Positions 1-8,476 of a stretch of DNA of 38,224 bases are shown here, one piece after another. The position numbers were made by a program, and so were the translations under genes. The notes beneath the pieces are model-generated. The model was not told the DNA's origin, ran no database searches, and saw only the letters and a program-made list of their open reading frames with translations. The stretch covers positions 1-38,224 of the forward strand of contig SVFG01000014.1 in NCBI GenBank assembly GCA_015056975.1. Direction: 5' to 3'. This stretch comes from Lachnospiraceae bacterium (GTDB lineage: Bacteria; Bacillota; Clostridia; Lachnospirales; Lachnospiraceae). How positions within the stretch are numbered: position 1 is the stretch's first letter; every line of letters starts with the position of its first letter.

Positions 1-371
1 GCATCAAAGATATCATTCCATTCTTCAAGCTCATACAACCAGTCTGCATCTGCTGCTACCATGTTCTTGTAAAGCAGCGCCTTGTCAAAGCCAAGCTGTA
101 CCTCTGTATCCTCTTCCATCTCTTCAATGGGATTGGGGGTAACAAGACTGTCATTGATACCATCAAGGAAACCTGTCATAGTCATAACGGTAACGCCGTA
201 CTTCTCAGCAAGCTCCTTTACAGTGCCTTTTACCACTTCATCAGGGTTCTTAAGAAGCTTCGCATAAATCTGCTTCTCATCCTCAAAATATGCGCCCCAG
301 AGTTTCTGAAGCTTGTCCTGTCCCATCTGCTCATTATATGCTACGGATCTCCATTTTTCTAACAGTGCCAT
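1..371 (-). CDS. SEC-C domain-type conserved protein (3' end cut by window edge)
   Basis: The reverse-strand frame begins MALLEKWRSVAYNEQMGQDK and stays open to the window edge for 123 codons. It continues with blocks such as TVKELAEKYGV, MTGFLDGIND and NPIEEMEEDTEV, ending here at ADWLYELEEWNDIFDA. I recognise this arrangement from small Clostridia proteins of about 170-200 residues that usually carry a SEC-C zinc-binding motif at the C terminus. That motif would lie outside the window, so its presence is inferred. The start is the ATG at 371-369. A good sigma-A promoter lies just upstream at 414-442, divergent from the promoter of the next gene. The molecular role is unknown. SEC-C motifs bind zinc and are found in SecA and many proteins of unknown function. 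Confidence 0.7.
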   Translation of the reverse strand, partial: MALLEKWRSVAYNEQMGQDKLQKLWGAYFEDEKQIYAKLLKNPDEVVKGTVKELAEKYGVTVMTMTGFLDGINDSLVTPNPIEEMEEDTEVQLGFDKALLYKNMVAADADWLYELEEWNDIFD

Positions 372-413
372 AATCATACCATCCTTAACAAGATATTTTT
401 CATTATAGATGTT

Positions 414-442
414 AGTATATAACAGTTTTGTTTATTAGACAA
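414..442 (-). promoter_or_regulatory. sigma-A promoter for the SEC-C-type gene
   Basis: On the minus strand the -35 is TTGTCT (442-437) and the -10 is TATACT (419-414), with a 17-bp spacer. This gives a leader of roughly 35-40 nt before the ATG at 371. It is divergent from the promoter at 469-497. Confidence 0.6.
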
Positions 443-468
443 CAGAAAAATGCAAAAAAATGTTTTAT

Positions 469-497
469 TTGCCAAAGAGAATTTTTAATGTTACCAT
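469..497 (+). promoter_or_regulatory. sigma-A-like promoter for the small membrane protein
   Basis: TTGCCA (469-474), a 17-bp spacer and TACCAT (492-497) precede the gene at 553. The match to the consensus is moderate. Confidence 0.45.
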
Positions 498-552
498 AGA
501 AGATATCATTGTATATCTCTACCGTAATTACACTATCAAAGGAGAATTTGAC

Positions 553-834
553 ATGCAGAATAAAGATAAGAAAAAAGTAACCTCCAAGCAGGTAGTAGCC
601 ATGGCGGGAGTTATCCTTTTAGTCCTGCTGTATGTGGTTACCTTAATCGTTTCCATCATTGACAAGTCCGCTTCCGGACAGTGGTTTATGATTTGCCTGA
701 TGGCTACGGTTGCCATCCCCATCCTCATTTGGATTTACACATGGATGTACGGAAAGCTTACCGGGAAGAAGACAATTGCAGATGTGAATGCAAACTTCGG
801 ACCGGATGATGTCATTGAAGAAGAAATAAACTAA
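553..834 (+). CDS. small membrane protein, two TM segments (93 aa)
   Basis: The start at 553 is chosen because AAAGGAG lies about 6 bases upstream. An in-frame ATG at 460 would add 31 residues with no ribosome site. The protein has a lysine-rich N terminus (MQNKDKKKVTSKQ), a first membrane segment (VVAMAGVILLVLLYVVTLIVS, about residues 14-34), a short loop and a second segment (WFMICLMATVAIPILIWIYTW). The tail is acidic (PDDVIEEEIN). Both ends are probably cytoplasmic by the positive-inside rule. I do not recognise a named family. It stands alone with its own promoter, and a strong hairpin (840-860) directly follows the stop and may serve as its terminator. Confidence 0.75.
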   Translation: MQNKDKKKVTSKQVVAMAGVILLVLLYVVTLIVSIIDKSASGQWFMICLMATVAIPILIWIYTWMYGKLTGKKTIADVNANFGPDDVIEEEIN

Positions 835-839
835 TCCGC

Positions 840-968
840 ACCACCGGCTTAGCCGGTGGTTTGCTCTGACCCTATAAGGGTCCGTTACCGGCACTGGAGT
901 CTAAAGACTCATCGAAAGGTTCGCCAGCCGCAACATGTTTTCCTCGCTGAACCCTTAAGAGCTCTTTC
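840..968. other. multi-hairpin element, possible IS200/IS605-type remnant or structured RNA
   Basis: This stretch lies between two convergent genes and is packed with stems. ACCACCGGC (840-848) pairs with GCCGGTGGT (852-860). GACCCT (868-873) pairs with AGGGTC (877-882). GAGTCT (897-902) pairs with AGACTC (905-910). The last one sits inside a longer helix formed by CGG..CTGG (889-897) and CCAGCCG (924-930), which also encloses a small CGAAAGGTTCG hairpin, giving a three-way junction. One terminator would need only the first stem. The layout resembles subterminal palindromes and transposon-end RNAs of IS200/IS605 elements in Clostridia, but no tnpA or tnpB is adjacent. The first hairpin may also terminate the 553-834 gene. 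Confidence 0.4.
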
Positions 969-972
969 TATT

Positions 973-2361
973 TTACTCTTTTACAATCCAACTGCCAGTT
1001 TTCTTTGAACCTACTCGTTCCAATCGTCCCATTTCTATTAACTCTTTGACTACTCTCTGAATGGTACTTCTTGATAACGATGTTCGTTCAATAATTTCTT
1101 TTTGGGTGATTGTTGAATTATTACGCAGAATATCAAGCAACAATTTTTGATTACTATTTAATGCTTCATTTATTGCCTCATTTAAAGCTTCATTGCTTGA
1201 TGCTTTAAAATTCAGATTTGGAAGCTTTACCGTAAATTCCACTCGATTAGAACGGAAAGTCGGTTCCAAACCAGGCTGATAATTTGCAGCATTTTCATAT
1301 GCAGTACGGATCTTGCTCAATCCACTGCCTTGACGCTCCATATATCCAAGTCGGGCAAAAATATCTGCAAGGATCGGATTTCTCCTGGTTGAAGGGATAT
1401 TATCAATGTCACGTTCCTGAATCTGTGTCCCGTCAGGCATTCCACCCGGAGAATAGATTACAAGGCGGTCATCAAACATATCCACATGAACTTCACTGCC
1501 GTTAATCAGATAATCCCTGTGGATCAATGCATTTACTAAAGCTTCAAAAACACTTCGTTCGCAATAATCCGGCATTTCAATTCTGGAATCCGGTGTTTTC
1601 TTCCAAAGAGTTTTCATATTACGCTTTACAAAGCTCATCCCCTCATTCAGAAGAATAATAAGACTGCCACTATACTCGGCACTGTCTAAAGCGTCGACTT
1701 GTCCTCCGCTTTTATCCAACCCATTCCATCTTGTACAGAAAAGACGAGAGTAGCGAATAGGTGCATCATCTGCAAGCAAAGCACCTGCATTGGTAAGGTG
1801 TCCCTGTACATCTTTAATGCCAAAAGACCCAAAGCTTTTCTCTGTCATACTGTTTCCTGTCCAAGATTTATAGCGCTCTCGTAATTTACTGAAAGAAAAA
1901 TCCTCATAGTTGTACGGAGACATCAATGAATCATAAGAAGAGTTTCTACCACGCATAACCAAACGCTTCAGTTCAGTCGCATCAGCCACAACGCTTTCAT
2001 TGCCAATACGAATGTAAGCCTCTATTACACCATCACCAGTGTAATAATAAGGCGTTTCTGTTCCTGCCGGAACATGAAGTAGCAAAAGCTCTTTTCCATC
2101 TTCTGTTTTATGAAGCTTCATTACAACTTCCGGAAATGGCGAAATTCTCTCTTTGATTTTCTGGCTGATAAATTCTGAATCAGATTTAATATCTTCCAAT
2201 CCAACAATATCTTCATTATCTGTAATACCAAAGATTAAAATTCCACCTGCTGTATTCGCAAAAGCACTGACACTTTTAAGCCAACTTTTCATTTTTTTAT
2301 GTTCAACTGCCTGCTTTTTATCGTATTCTGTTGCTTCTCCAAGAAGCTCTTTTATCTTCAT
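973..2361 (-). CDS. AlbA_2 (Schlafen-type) domain / GHKL-like ATP-binding regulator with winged helix
   Basis: The 462-aa protein has an N-terminal AlbA_2-type domain (residues about 1-130, typical AFANTAGGILIFGITD block and RIGNESVVA). A central divergent HATPase_c_4-like domain follows (ERSVFEALVNALIHRDY, then YSPGGMPDG and RLGYMERQGSGL). A C-terminal winged helix closes it (ITQKEIIERTSLSRSTIQRV). A linker carries a short repeat, NEALNEAINEALN. Such proteins are annotated as ATP-binding or putative transcriptional regulators; their ligands are unknown. The ATG at 2361 is used because GGGAGGT lies about 6 bases upstream; the open frame continues 51 codons further without a better site. An inverted repeat in the leader (2383-2391/2424-2432) could be its own operator. 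It is a single gene, and the hairpins at 840-968 lie downstream. Confidence 0.85.
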   Translation of the reverse strand: MKIKELLGEATEYDKKQAVEHKKMKSWLKSVSAFANTAGGILIFGITDNEDIVGLEDIKSDSEFISQKIKERISPFPEVVMKLHKTEDGKELLLLHVPAGTETPYYYTGDGVIEAYIRIGNESVVADATELKRLVMRGRNSSYDSLMSPYNYEDFSFSKLRERYKSWTGNSMTEKSFGSFGIKDVQGHLTNAGALLADDAPIRYSRLFCTRWNGLDKSGGQVDALDSAEYSGSLIILLNEGMSFVKRNMKTLWKKTPDSRIEMPDYCERSVFEALVNALIHRDYLINGSEVHVDMFDDRLVIYSPGGMPDGTQIQERDIDNIPSTRRNPILADIFARLGYMERQGSGLSKIRTAYENAANYQPGLEPTFRSNRVEFTVKLPNLNFKASSNEALNEAINEALNSNQKLLLDILRNNSTITQKEIIERTSLSRSTIQRVVKELIEMGRLERVGSKKTGSWIVKE

Positions 2362-2382
2362 GTACCGACCTCCCTTCGTATC

Positions 2383-2432
2383 AAATTGGACATTTCCGCA
2401 CCAATAATATTGTACCATACAAAGTCCAATTT
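2383..2432. promoter_or_regulatory. 9-bp inverted repeat upstream of the AlbA_2 gene (possible operator)
   Basis: AAATTGGAC (2383-2391) and GTCCAATTT (2424-2432) are perfect reverse complements separated by 32 bp. They lie 22-71 bases before the start codon, around the expected promoter. This could be an autoregulatory operator or a leader hairpin. Confidence 0.4.
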
Positions 2433-2534
2433 TAATAGTAGGTAAATCAGAACTTTGATCACCGTTTCCCCTGCCTGTACTTTCAGACTGTTTATGTGTG
2501 CCGTTACGACGCATTCAACAGGTTAAATCCCACA

Positions 2535-2570
2535 CAAAAAAACTGCCGTACCCCAAAGGTACGGCAGTTT
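2535..2570 (-). terminator. rho-independent terminator of the reductase gene
   Basis: A 13-bp perfect stem, AAACTGCCGTACC (2540-2552) with GGTACGGCAGTTT (2558-2570), lies 12 bases past the stop at 2582. On the minus strand it is followed by a run of T residues. Confidence 0.85.
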
Positions 2571-2581
2571 GCTTATTCATT

Positions 2582-4573
2582 TTATATATGATTTGCCACT
2601 TCGAAGGCATCCCAGATTGCATACATGATGTTTGCCACCTTCTTGGCATCTCCCAGAAGGTAAATCTCAGGGATATCAAACTGAAGCTCCTGATAGAGGC
2701 TGTCTTCTTCCTTGTATCCTACGGAAAGGATAACGCTGTCACAGGTAAGTTCCTTTGTCTCTCCGGAAACGGTATAGCTAAGCTTACCTGCGTTATAGGA
2801 ATCCACCTTAGCAGCGGTGATAATCTCTACACCATTGTAAGGCAGGAGTGCCTGTAACATATCCTTGTTGGAGTGGCACAGAGGTCCGTTCTGCTGCATA
2901 ATGGCATCCAGCGCCTCAATCACGGTAACCTTCTTGCCCTGCTTTGCAAGCCACAGTGCAGTCTCGCAACCCACCAGGCCACCACCGATAACTACAGTGG
3001 TATCTCCGCAGTCCTTCTCACCCATGAGAACATCTGCTGCAGTATATACATGGGCATCATCTCCAAGGGAGAATACCTTGGGTGTAGAACCTGTTGCAAC
3101 GATAACCGCATCATATCCGCCAGCCAGTACTTCTTCCTTCGTCACAAGATGATTTAAGGTTACGGGAACCTGAAGACGGTTAAGTTCATTGGTAAACCAG
3201 TTTGCAAGAGCGATATCGTCCTCCTTGAAATCAGGAGCACCGCCGGGCAACAGATTACCGCCAAGTCTGTCATTCTTCTCAAACACTTCAGGCTTATGTC
3301 CACGGGTCGCCAATACTCTTGCCGCCTCGCAGCCTGCCACACCGCCACCGATAACCATAATCTTCTTGGGCTTAACGATAGGATTATACGCGGTAACGCG
3401 CTCTCTTGCAGCCTGAGGATTTACGGCACAGTTAAGCATGGAGTACTCTGAAATTCTTCCCATACAACCTTCATGACAGGATATACAGGGGCGAATCTCA
3501 CTGATACGTCCGCTTCTAAGCTTATTCACATAATCAGGGTCAGCAAGCAAAGGTCTTGCCAGCTCTACCACGTCACATACATTATTCTCAATGGCTTCCA
3601 GTGCCATATCGGGATTATCCATACGACCTGCACAGAATACCGGAATCTTCACTACCTTCTTAACAAGTTCACAGTACTCGCGATATAATCCCTTCTCCTG
3701 ATACATCGGGGGATGACTCCACCACCACGCATCATAGGTTCCAACGTCGGTATCCAGGGCATCATATCCGTAAGACTCCAAAAGCTTTGCAGCCTCCAAG
3801 CCTTCCTCGATATCTCTTCCCATCTCCTCGAATTCTTCTCCGGGAAGTGCACCTACTCTCCAGTCCTTAATCATACTCTTTAAGCTGAATCGCAGGGTTA
3901 CAGGGAAGTCCTGTCCGCATCTTTCCTTAATCTCTTCTACGATTTCTCTTGCAAACCTAAGTCTGTTCTCCAAAGAACCGCCGTATTCATCCGTTCTTAA
4001 GTTAAACATGGAAATTGCAAACTGATCAATCAGATATCCTTCATGCACCGCATGAATCTGTACACCGTCAAAGCCACCGCGCTTCGCATTGTAAGCACCG
4101 TCACCAAAGGACTTTACGATACTGCGAATCTGCTCTACCGTAAGGGGAGTACAGGTTTTATCCAGCCATCTGTGAGGAATTGCGGAAGGTGCTACCGGCG
4201 GGAACTCTCCTAAGTTGGTAGGGATGGTTACTCTTCCGAAACCACCGGACATCTGTAAAAAGATTTTTGCACCGTAAGCGTGTACACGCTCTGTCATCTC
4301 CTTACTGGTTCTTACAAAGTGTACCGGATTGTAGGTAGAATTGGGACAGTTAGGCATGCTCTGTGTCTCTACTTCACAGTCGGAGAAGGTAACTCCGGTA
4401 ATAATCAAGCCGGTACCTCCCTTTGCACGCTCTGTGTAATAATCAATACCTCTCTGATTCCAACCGCCCTCTGCATCAGAAAGTCCCAATGGTCCCATGG
4501 GGCCCATGGAGAAACGGTTTTTGATGGTAATACTGCCCACCTTAACCGGCGTAAATAATTTTGCGTACTTCAT
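2582..4573 (-). CDS. old-yellow-enzyme family NADH:flavin oxidoreductase with 4Fe-4S cluster
   Basis: The 663-aa protein has the three-part layout of the 2,4-dienoyl-CoA reductase / BaiCD-BaiH / trimethylamine dehydrogenase group. Residues 1-350 form an FMN TIM barrel (KNRFSMGPMG near residue 18, HAVHEGYLIDQF at 174-185, CAGRM at 314-318, ELARPLLADP). Cys363, Cys366, Cys370 and Cys382 (C-x2-C-x3-C-x11-C) should bind a 4Fe-4S cluster. An FAD-binding fold follows (VIGGGVAGCEAA at about 407) and then a second dinucleotide fold (VVIGGGLVGCETA). It is a cytoplasmic enzyme that passes electrons from NAD(P)H via FAD and Fe-S to FMN and reduces an activated C=C bond. The substrate cannot be read from sequence. 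It starts 32 bp after the chemoreceptor-like gene, so the two are probably co-transcribed. Confidence 0.92.
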   Translation of the reverse strand: MKYAKLFTPVKVGSITIKNRFSMGPMGPLGLSDAEGGWNQRGIDYYTERAKGGTGLIITGVTFSDCEVETQSMPNCPNSTYNPVHFVRTSKEMTERVHAYGAKIFLQMSGGFGRVTIPTNLGEFPPVAPSAIPHRWLDKTCTPLTVEQIRSIVKSFGDGAYNAKRGGFDGVQIHAVHEGYLIDQFAISMFNLRTDEYGGSLENRLRFAREIVEEIKERCGQDFPVTLRFSLKSMIKDWRVGALPGEEFEEMGRDIEEGLEAAKLLESYGYDALDTDVGTYDAWWWSHPPMYQEKGLYREYCELVKKVVKIPVFCAGRMDNPDMALEAIENNVCDVVELARPLLADPDYVNKLRSGRISEIRPCISCHEGCMGRISEYSMLNCAVNPQAARERVTAYNPIVKPKKIMVIGGGVAGCEAARVLATRGHKPEVFEKNDRLGGNLLPGGAPDFKEDDIALANWFTNELNRLQVPVTLNHLVTKEEVLAGGYDAVIVATGSTPKVFSLGDDAHVYTAADVLMGEKDCGDTTVVIGGGLVGCETALWLAKQGKKVTVIEALDAIMQQNGPLCHSNKDMLQALLPYNGVEIITAAKVDSYNAGKLSYTVSGETKELTCDSVILSVGYKEEDSLYQELQFDIPEIYLLGDAKKVANIMYAIWDAFEVANHI

Positions 4574-4605
4574 CTGCCATACTCCTTTGTCAATATATTT
4601 TGTTA

Positions 4606-5442
4606 TTAAAGCTTCTGTATGTAATCTTCCAGAACATTAATATTTGCATGTAGGTTCTCGACTGTCGCAGCAATATTCTCCATGGAACTTGCCTGACTGC
4701 CAAAAGAGCCTGCTGCCTGCTGTGCTTTCTCGCTAATACGGTCAAGCTGCTCCTTTACACCCTCAAGCATACGGCTGATTTCTTTAGCCGCATCTGTAGT
4801 GTTATTGGACATTTTTTCAATCTCTTTTGCCACCACGGAAAATCCTTTTCCGGCTTCTCCGGCACGTGCTGCCTCAATTACAGCATTCAATCCCAATATC
4901 TTGGTAGAATTACTGATTTTGTTGATGAAGCCCAGAATACTGTTCATCTTCTCGGTTTCTTCCGCAAGTCCGCCTATCAATTCTGTAATTTCATAAATAA
5001 ATTGAGAAGATTCCTGTGCCTCCGTAGAAACCGTAATTGTTGTATCAGATACCTGTTGAACCTCATCTACCAATTCCGTCATGGAACTCTTGGCCTTCTT
5101 AATCTTCTCGATACTCTTTGCAATTAACAGACAGCCCTCTATCGTTCCATCTTCCCCCCGTAGAGGAATCGCGTAAGATTTAAAGGGAATACCATAAACC
5201 GTAGGCGGAACTTCTCTGACAATTCTCTCACCGTTATTGACTACCATACTACAGGTACTGTCTGCCGGGAAAGGATTTTCCAAATCTGCCTTTACCGGAA
5301 TTTCCGGACAGGGCTGATTGTATACAAACCTAACTCTGTCTGAGATGGCAACTGAAACCGGCTCGTCGTAAAACATCGGAATATATGGAGCTATCGCAAT
5401 TAATTGCTGTATGATTTTTGCATGATTTTGGGTATCCATCAT
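4606..5442 (-). CDS. soluble methyl-accepting chemotaxis-like protein (278 aa)
   Basis: There is no membrane segment. Residues 1-110 form a small sensory region resembling a PAS-like fold (YNQPCPEIPVKADLENPFP, YGIPFKSYAIPLRGEDGTIEG) with cysteines at 45, 64 and 104. From about 115 a coiled-coil signalling domain runs to the end, with the chemoreceptor tip at about 180-206 (TKILGLNAVIEAARAGEAGK). The cytoplasmic hairpin is short compared with classical receptors. Two adjacent ATGs are possible; the second, at 5439, is better spaced from AAGGAGG. It is the first gene of a probable two-gene operon with the flavin reductase, with a promoter at 5475-5504. Cysteines and context make redox or ligand sensing plausible, but this is inference. 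No other chemotaxis gene is nearby. Confidence 0.85.
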   Translation of the reverse strand: MMDTQNHAKIIQQLIAIAPYIPMFYDEPVSVAISDRVRFVYNQPCPEIPVKADLENPFPADSTCSMVVNNGERIVREVPPTVYGIPFKSYAIPLRGEDGTIEGCLLIAKSIEKIKKAKSSMTELVDEVQQVSDTTITVSTEAQESSQFIYEITELIGGLAEETEKMNSILGFINKISNSTKILGLNAVIEAARAGEAGKGFSVVAKEIEKMSNNTTDAAKEISRMLEGVKEQLDRISEKAQQAAGSFGSQASSMENIAATVENLHANINVLEDYIQKL

Positions 5443-5474
5443 ATGCCCTCCTTAATTGTCGAATACATAGGAAT

Positions 5475-5504
5475 ATCATACCACTTATTTAGCACTTATA
5501 GCAA
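5475..5504 (-). promoter_or_regulatory. sigma-A promoter of the chemoreceptor-like / reductase operon
   Basis: On the minus strand TTGCTA (5504-5499), an 18-bp spacer and TATGAT (5480-5475) lie about 35 bases before the start. Confidence 0.6.
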
Positions 5505-5586
5505 GTCTTTTGTGTTACTTTTCACACATTTTTGTCATGTTTTATGTTTTTTTCATACAAATTCCACAAAAACCAGTCTGGAATCC

Positions 5587-6858
5587 TTATTCCTTCTCAC
5601 TCTTTGTTAACACCATGAAAACATTGGCGTCTTTCTTCTGTTGTCTGCGTAACCAGTACCCGGCAATCAATGAGGACAACATGGTGGTAAGAATGAGCAC
5701 CGTGAAAAACTCCAAGCTTATAATACCGTTTGCATATGCCACGGTAGCCAGCACAATTCCCGGACCACCTCTCGCATTCATGGTCACGGCAAAATTAATC
5801 TTTGATACAGTGGTTAAGTTGGTAAATACAAGCATCATAAGGGTTCCTGCCGCCTCTAAACCGAAAGCAATCACAAAGAACAGCGCAAATTTTGCAAAAG
5901 AAAAATCGTTGATGACATTCAACTGTATTCCAACCAACGCAAAATAAATCGGGATAAAAAAGGAGAATGCAAAATTACCCATTGCATCCATTTTGGCTTT
6001 GGTTTCCTCATTGTACCCCACCACAGCCTTTAACACATATCCTACCAAAAACGCAGAATACATAATATTGATTCCCAGATGCGAAAGCACCGCGCATACG
6101 AACAATAAAACAGCAAAACTGATGCTGTAAAAATGAACGGCCTTCATCTGATGTTTCCACGTGCGTGTATGATCCGAAATAAGCTTTACAATTACAAACA
6201 GTCCCAATGTAATCACAACAACCACAAGCATATCCACCAATTTCACCACACCGGTGGTTGCTATTCTGGTTGCCGCATTTAAAAGAATCCACAGGCATAA
6301 GTCCTGCAACGTTGCAACTGTCAGTATGGTATTGGAAAAAGTTGTATTCATAATACCCATATCAAAGAAAATCTTGGAAATAACCGGGATGGATGTAATC
6401 GCCACTCCAATGGTAAACACAATCCCAAATGCCACTTCATTCCCCAGCACTCCAATATAGCCTTCGCTGAACAAAGAAATGAAAGGAAGTGCTCCCAACA
6501 TGGGTAAAACAGTTGCCCCGATTAATACGCAGGTAATGATTTTACCATTCTTCTTATCCACTTCGATATTAGTGTTATAGCCGGACAAAAACATCAGAAA
6601 AATCAGTCCCAACTGATAAAAGATATTCAATACTTTCCCTTCTTCAGGATATGCCGCAAATACAGAATCCACCATTTCAGGAAAGCATAAATACAAGCAA
6701 CTGCCTCCCCAAAGCATTCCTCCTAAAATCTCGCCCACAACTCTGGGTGCCTTGATTTTTTCAAACAAGGTTCCCATGCCATAAGCGCTGATAAGCAATA
6801 ATGCCAAAGCAATCAATGTACTGATAATCTCTTTCTCCCCAAGTGTTTGCAAATGCAT
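5587..6858 (-). CDS. cation:proton antiporter, CPA2/KefB-like membrane domain
   Basis: The 423-aa protein is almost entirely hydrophobic, with about 12-13 membrane segments. It opens with the family's typical first helices (LIALALLLISAYGMGTLFEK, IKAPRVVGEILGGMLWG). Conserved polar positions in membrane include GIVFTIGVAITSIPVISKI and TMNARGGPGIVLATVAYANG near the C terminus. It exchanges Na+ or K+ for H+ across the membrane in this family. There is no C-terminal TrkA-N nucleotide-binding domain, unlike E. coli KefB/KefC. The ATG at 6858 follows CGGAGG with good spacing. It lies 22 bp behind the ABC permease and is probably the last gene of that operon. No clear terminator follows. Confidence 0.88.
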   Translation of the reverse strand: MHLQTLGEKEIISTLIALALLLISAYGMGTLFEKIKAPRVVGEILGGMLWGGSCLYLCFPEMVDSVFAAYPEEGKVLNIFYQLGLIFLMFLSGYNTNIEVDKKNGKIITCVLIGATVLPMLGALPFISLFSEGYIGVLGNEVAFGIVFTIGVAITSIPVISKIFFDMGIMNTTFSNTILTVATLQDLCLWILLNAATRIATTGVVKLVDMLVVVVITLGLFVIVKLISDHTRTWKHQMKAVHFYSISFAVLLFVCAVLSHLGINIMYSAFLVGYVLKAVVGYNEETKAKMDAMGNFAFSFFIPIYFALVGIQLNVINDFSFAKFALFFVIAFGLEAAGTLMMLVFTNLTTVSKINFAVTMNARGGPGIVLATVAYANGIISLEFFTVLILTTMLSSLIAGYWLRRQQKKDANVFMVLTKSEKE

Positions 6859-6880
6859 CTTTTTCCTCCGTATTTACCTT

Positions 6881-8476
6881 CTACAGATTATTCCAAATAC
6901 TGTTCCCTTTTGTACACAAGAAATACCACAGTCCTCCGTTCACTGCCCAGATAATAATCAAACCAAAAATAAGAAACCACACAGTTCCCACGAAACTGCC
7001 AAGCAAAATATAAAGTATTGCAAAGCCAATCAACACTCCCCAACTTCCAAACATGGAAATCACTACGCTCGCCCCTTGTTTTACCGGTATCGATTCATTG
7101 GTCCATGTCAGGTTGGGAGACAACAGATTCAGCGCCAAACCGCTAAGTCCACACAGTAAAACAAATCCTACTATGAAAAATGCTTCCAATAAACTCAGTA
7201 CAATTCCCTGTTGTAAAAATAAGCACGCAACCGCAAAACATATCATAGCCGGCACCGCATTCACCACCAGATGAAGCTTCAATTTCGCCTTAAATACATC
7301 ACTACTTCGAACCGGAAGGGACTGTAATACCCAAATATTTTTACCTTCCAGTGAAATAGAAGGTGCCGAAACACAATCCATGGAAGTAAGCAGACATATA
7401 GCCAAACATACAATAAGGGAAAGCATGCCTTCCATCCCCGGAAGCATCTGACCCAGCGTCTCCTTTAACCAATTCCATTTTACCAATAACGCAACTAAAG
7501 CAACCGCCAGAAATACTACACCGAGACCACCATTAAGCAGGTATACGGGGCATCCAAAAAAACGTTTCACTTCTTTCCTAAACAATGCTCCCGAAACAGT
7601 TCCCTGCTTCATATCTCTTCTTATATATGCTTTTTTGACTGCTCCGCGCTTCTTGGTTAACAAGCTCACAAAGCTTTTCGACAGTACTAAATACATAATA
7701 GCGAAACATCCAATCACTATTCCCGCAACCGCTATCAGTGCTACAAAATCTCCTGTTGAAGCCATTCCCAAAAGATACACCGGATATAGAACACCCTTTA
7801 CAGTATCTGCCACTGCCTGGGCATTTTTAAGAAGCAAGTTCAGAAGATTACCCACTTGTGAATACCCATAAAAATACAATCCCAAAAAAGCAAGGGTAAG
7901 TACCACTGTTATCAGGCTTTTATTCCTGATTCTCGTTGCAAAAAATGCTATCACAAGCCCTAAAATACAGGATAGGGAAAGAGCAAGAAACGGCAACAAA
8001 AGTGCTATCATAACAAAGACAGCCGCCCAGACAATCGTAGCCTCTCCGTCCATAATGTAGACTATCCCCGCAGGTGCAAGAACCAGCAGTTCAAAGAGAA
8101 GACAGGTAATATACAACCACAAAATCCTCACAAACAATAGCTTTGCGGGGGGAATAGGCATAGAGAGCAAAAGCTCGTTATCCTTTGCTTCATACAAACC
8201 GGAGTACGCCATGAATGCACTGCCGATAATACCCAGTAATGTAGCAAGCAAGCCCATCAATGCAAAATACAACCACTTAAGTCCTGACATCAATAGTGGT
8301 TCACACAAAGTCTGTGCCACCAGAAAGAACATGGCACCGATTACTACCACTGCATACAAAAGCAGAAAAACATAAGCAACAATCACCCCTACGGAACGAT
8401 TTTTCCCTTCTTTACCGCTCTGATATACAAAGGCAGTGGTCTCCAAAAATTGTTTTTTCAGTAACGCTTTAAGCAT
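6881..8476 (-). CDS. ABC transporter permease (ABC-2/exporter type, 531 aa)
   Basis: This is a large integral membrane protein with about 12 hydrophobic segments, for example VIVAYVFLLLYAVVVIGAMF and SLIVCLAICLLTSMDCV. A soluble, basic stretch lies near the middle (LLTKKRGAVKKAYIRRDMKQ). The start MLKALLKKQFLE at 8476 is chosen because its ATG overlaps the stop of the ATPase gene by 8 bp, showing translational coupling; the frame runs 11 codons further upstream inside that gene. It pairs with the ATPase at 8469-9182 as an exporter or lantibiotic-resistance type system. The substrate cannot be predicted. Confidence 0.87.
   Translation of the reverse strand: MLKALLKKQFLETTAFVYQSGKEGKNRSVGVIVAYVFLLLYAVVVIGAMFFLVAQTLCEPLLMSGLKWLYFALMGLLATLLGIIGSAFMAYSGLYEAKDNELLLSMPIPPAKLLFVRILWLYITCLLFELLVLAPAGIVYIMDGEATIVWAAVFVMIALLLPFLALSLSCILGLVIAFFATRIRNKSLITVVLTLAFLGLYFYGYSQVGNLLNLLLKNAQAVADTVKGVLYPVYLLGMASTGDFVALIAVAGIVIGCFAIMYLVLSKSFVSLLTKKRGAVKKAYIRRDMKQGTVSGALFRKEVKRFFGCPVYLLNGGLGVVFLAVALVALLVKWNWLKETLGQMLPGMEGMLSLIVCLAICLLTSMDCVSAPSISLEGKNIWVLQSLPVRSSDVFKAKLKLHLVVNAVPAMICFAVACLFLQQGIVLSLLEAFFIVGFVLLCGLSGLALNLLSPNLTWTNESIPVKQGASVVISMFGSWGVLIGFAILYILLGSFVGTVWFLIFGLIIIWAVNGGLWYFLCTKGNSIWNNL

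Noticed and set aside
5540..5586. Terminator after the antiporter gene
   Set aside because: Only short 4-6 bp stems are possible (ATTCCA/TGGAAT), not convincing.
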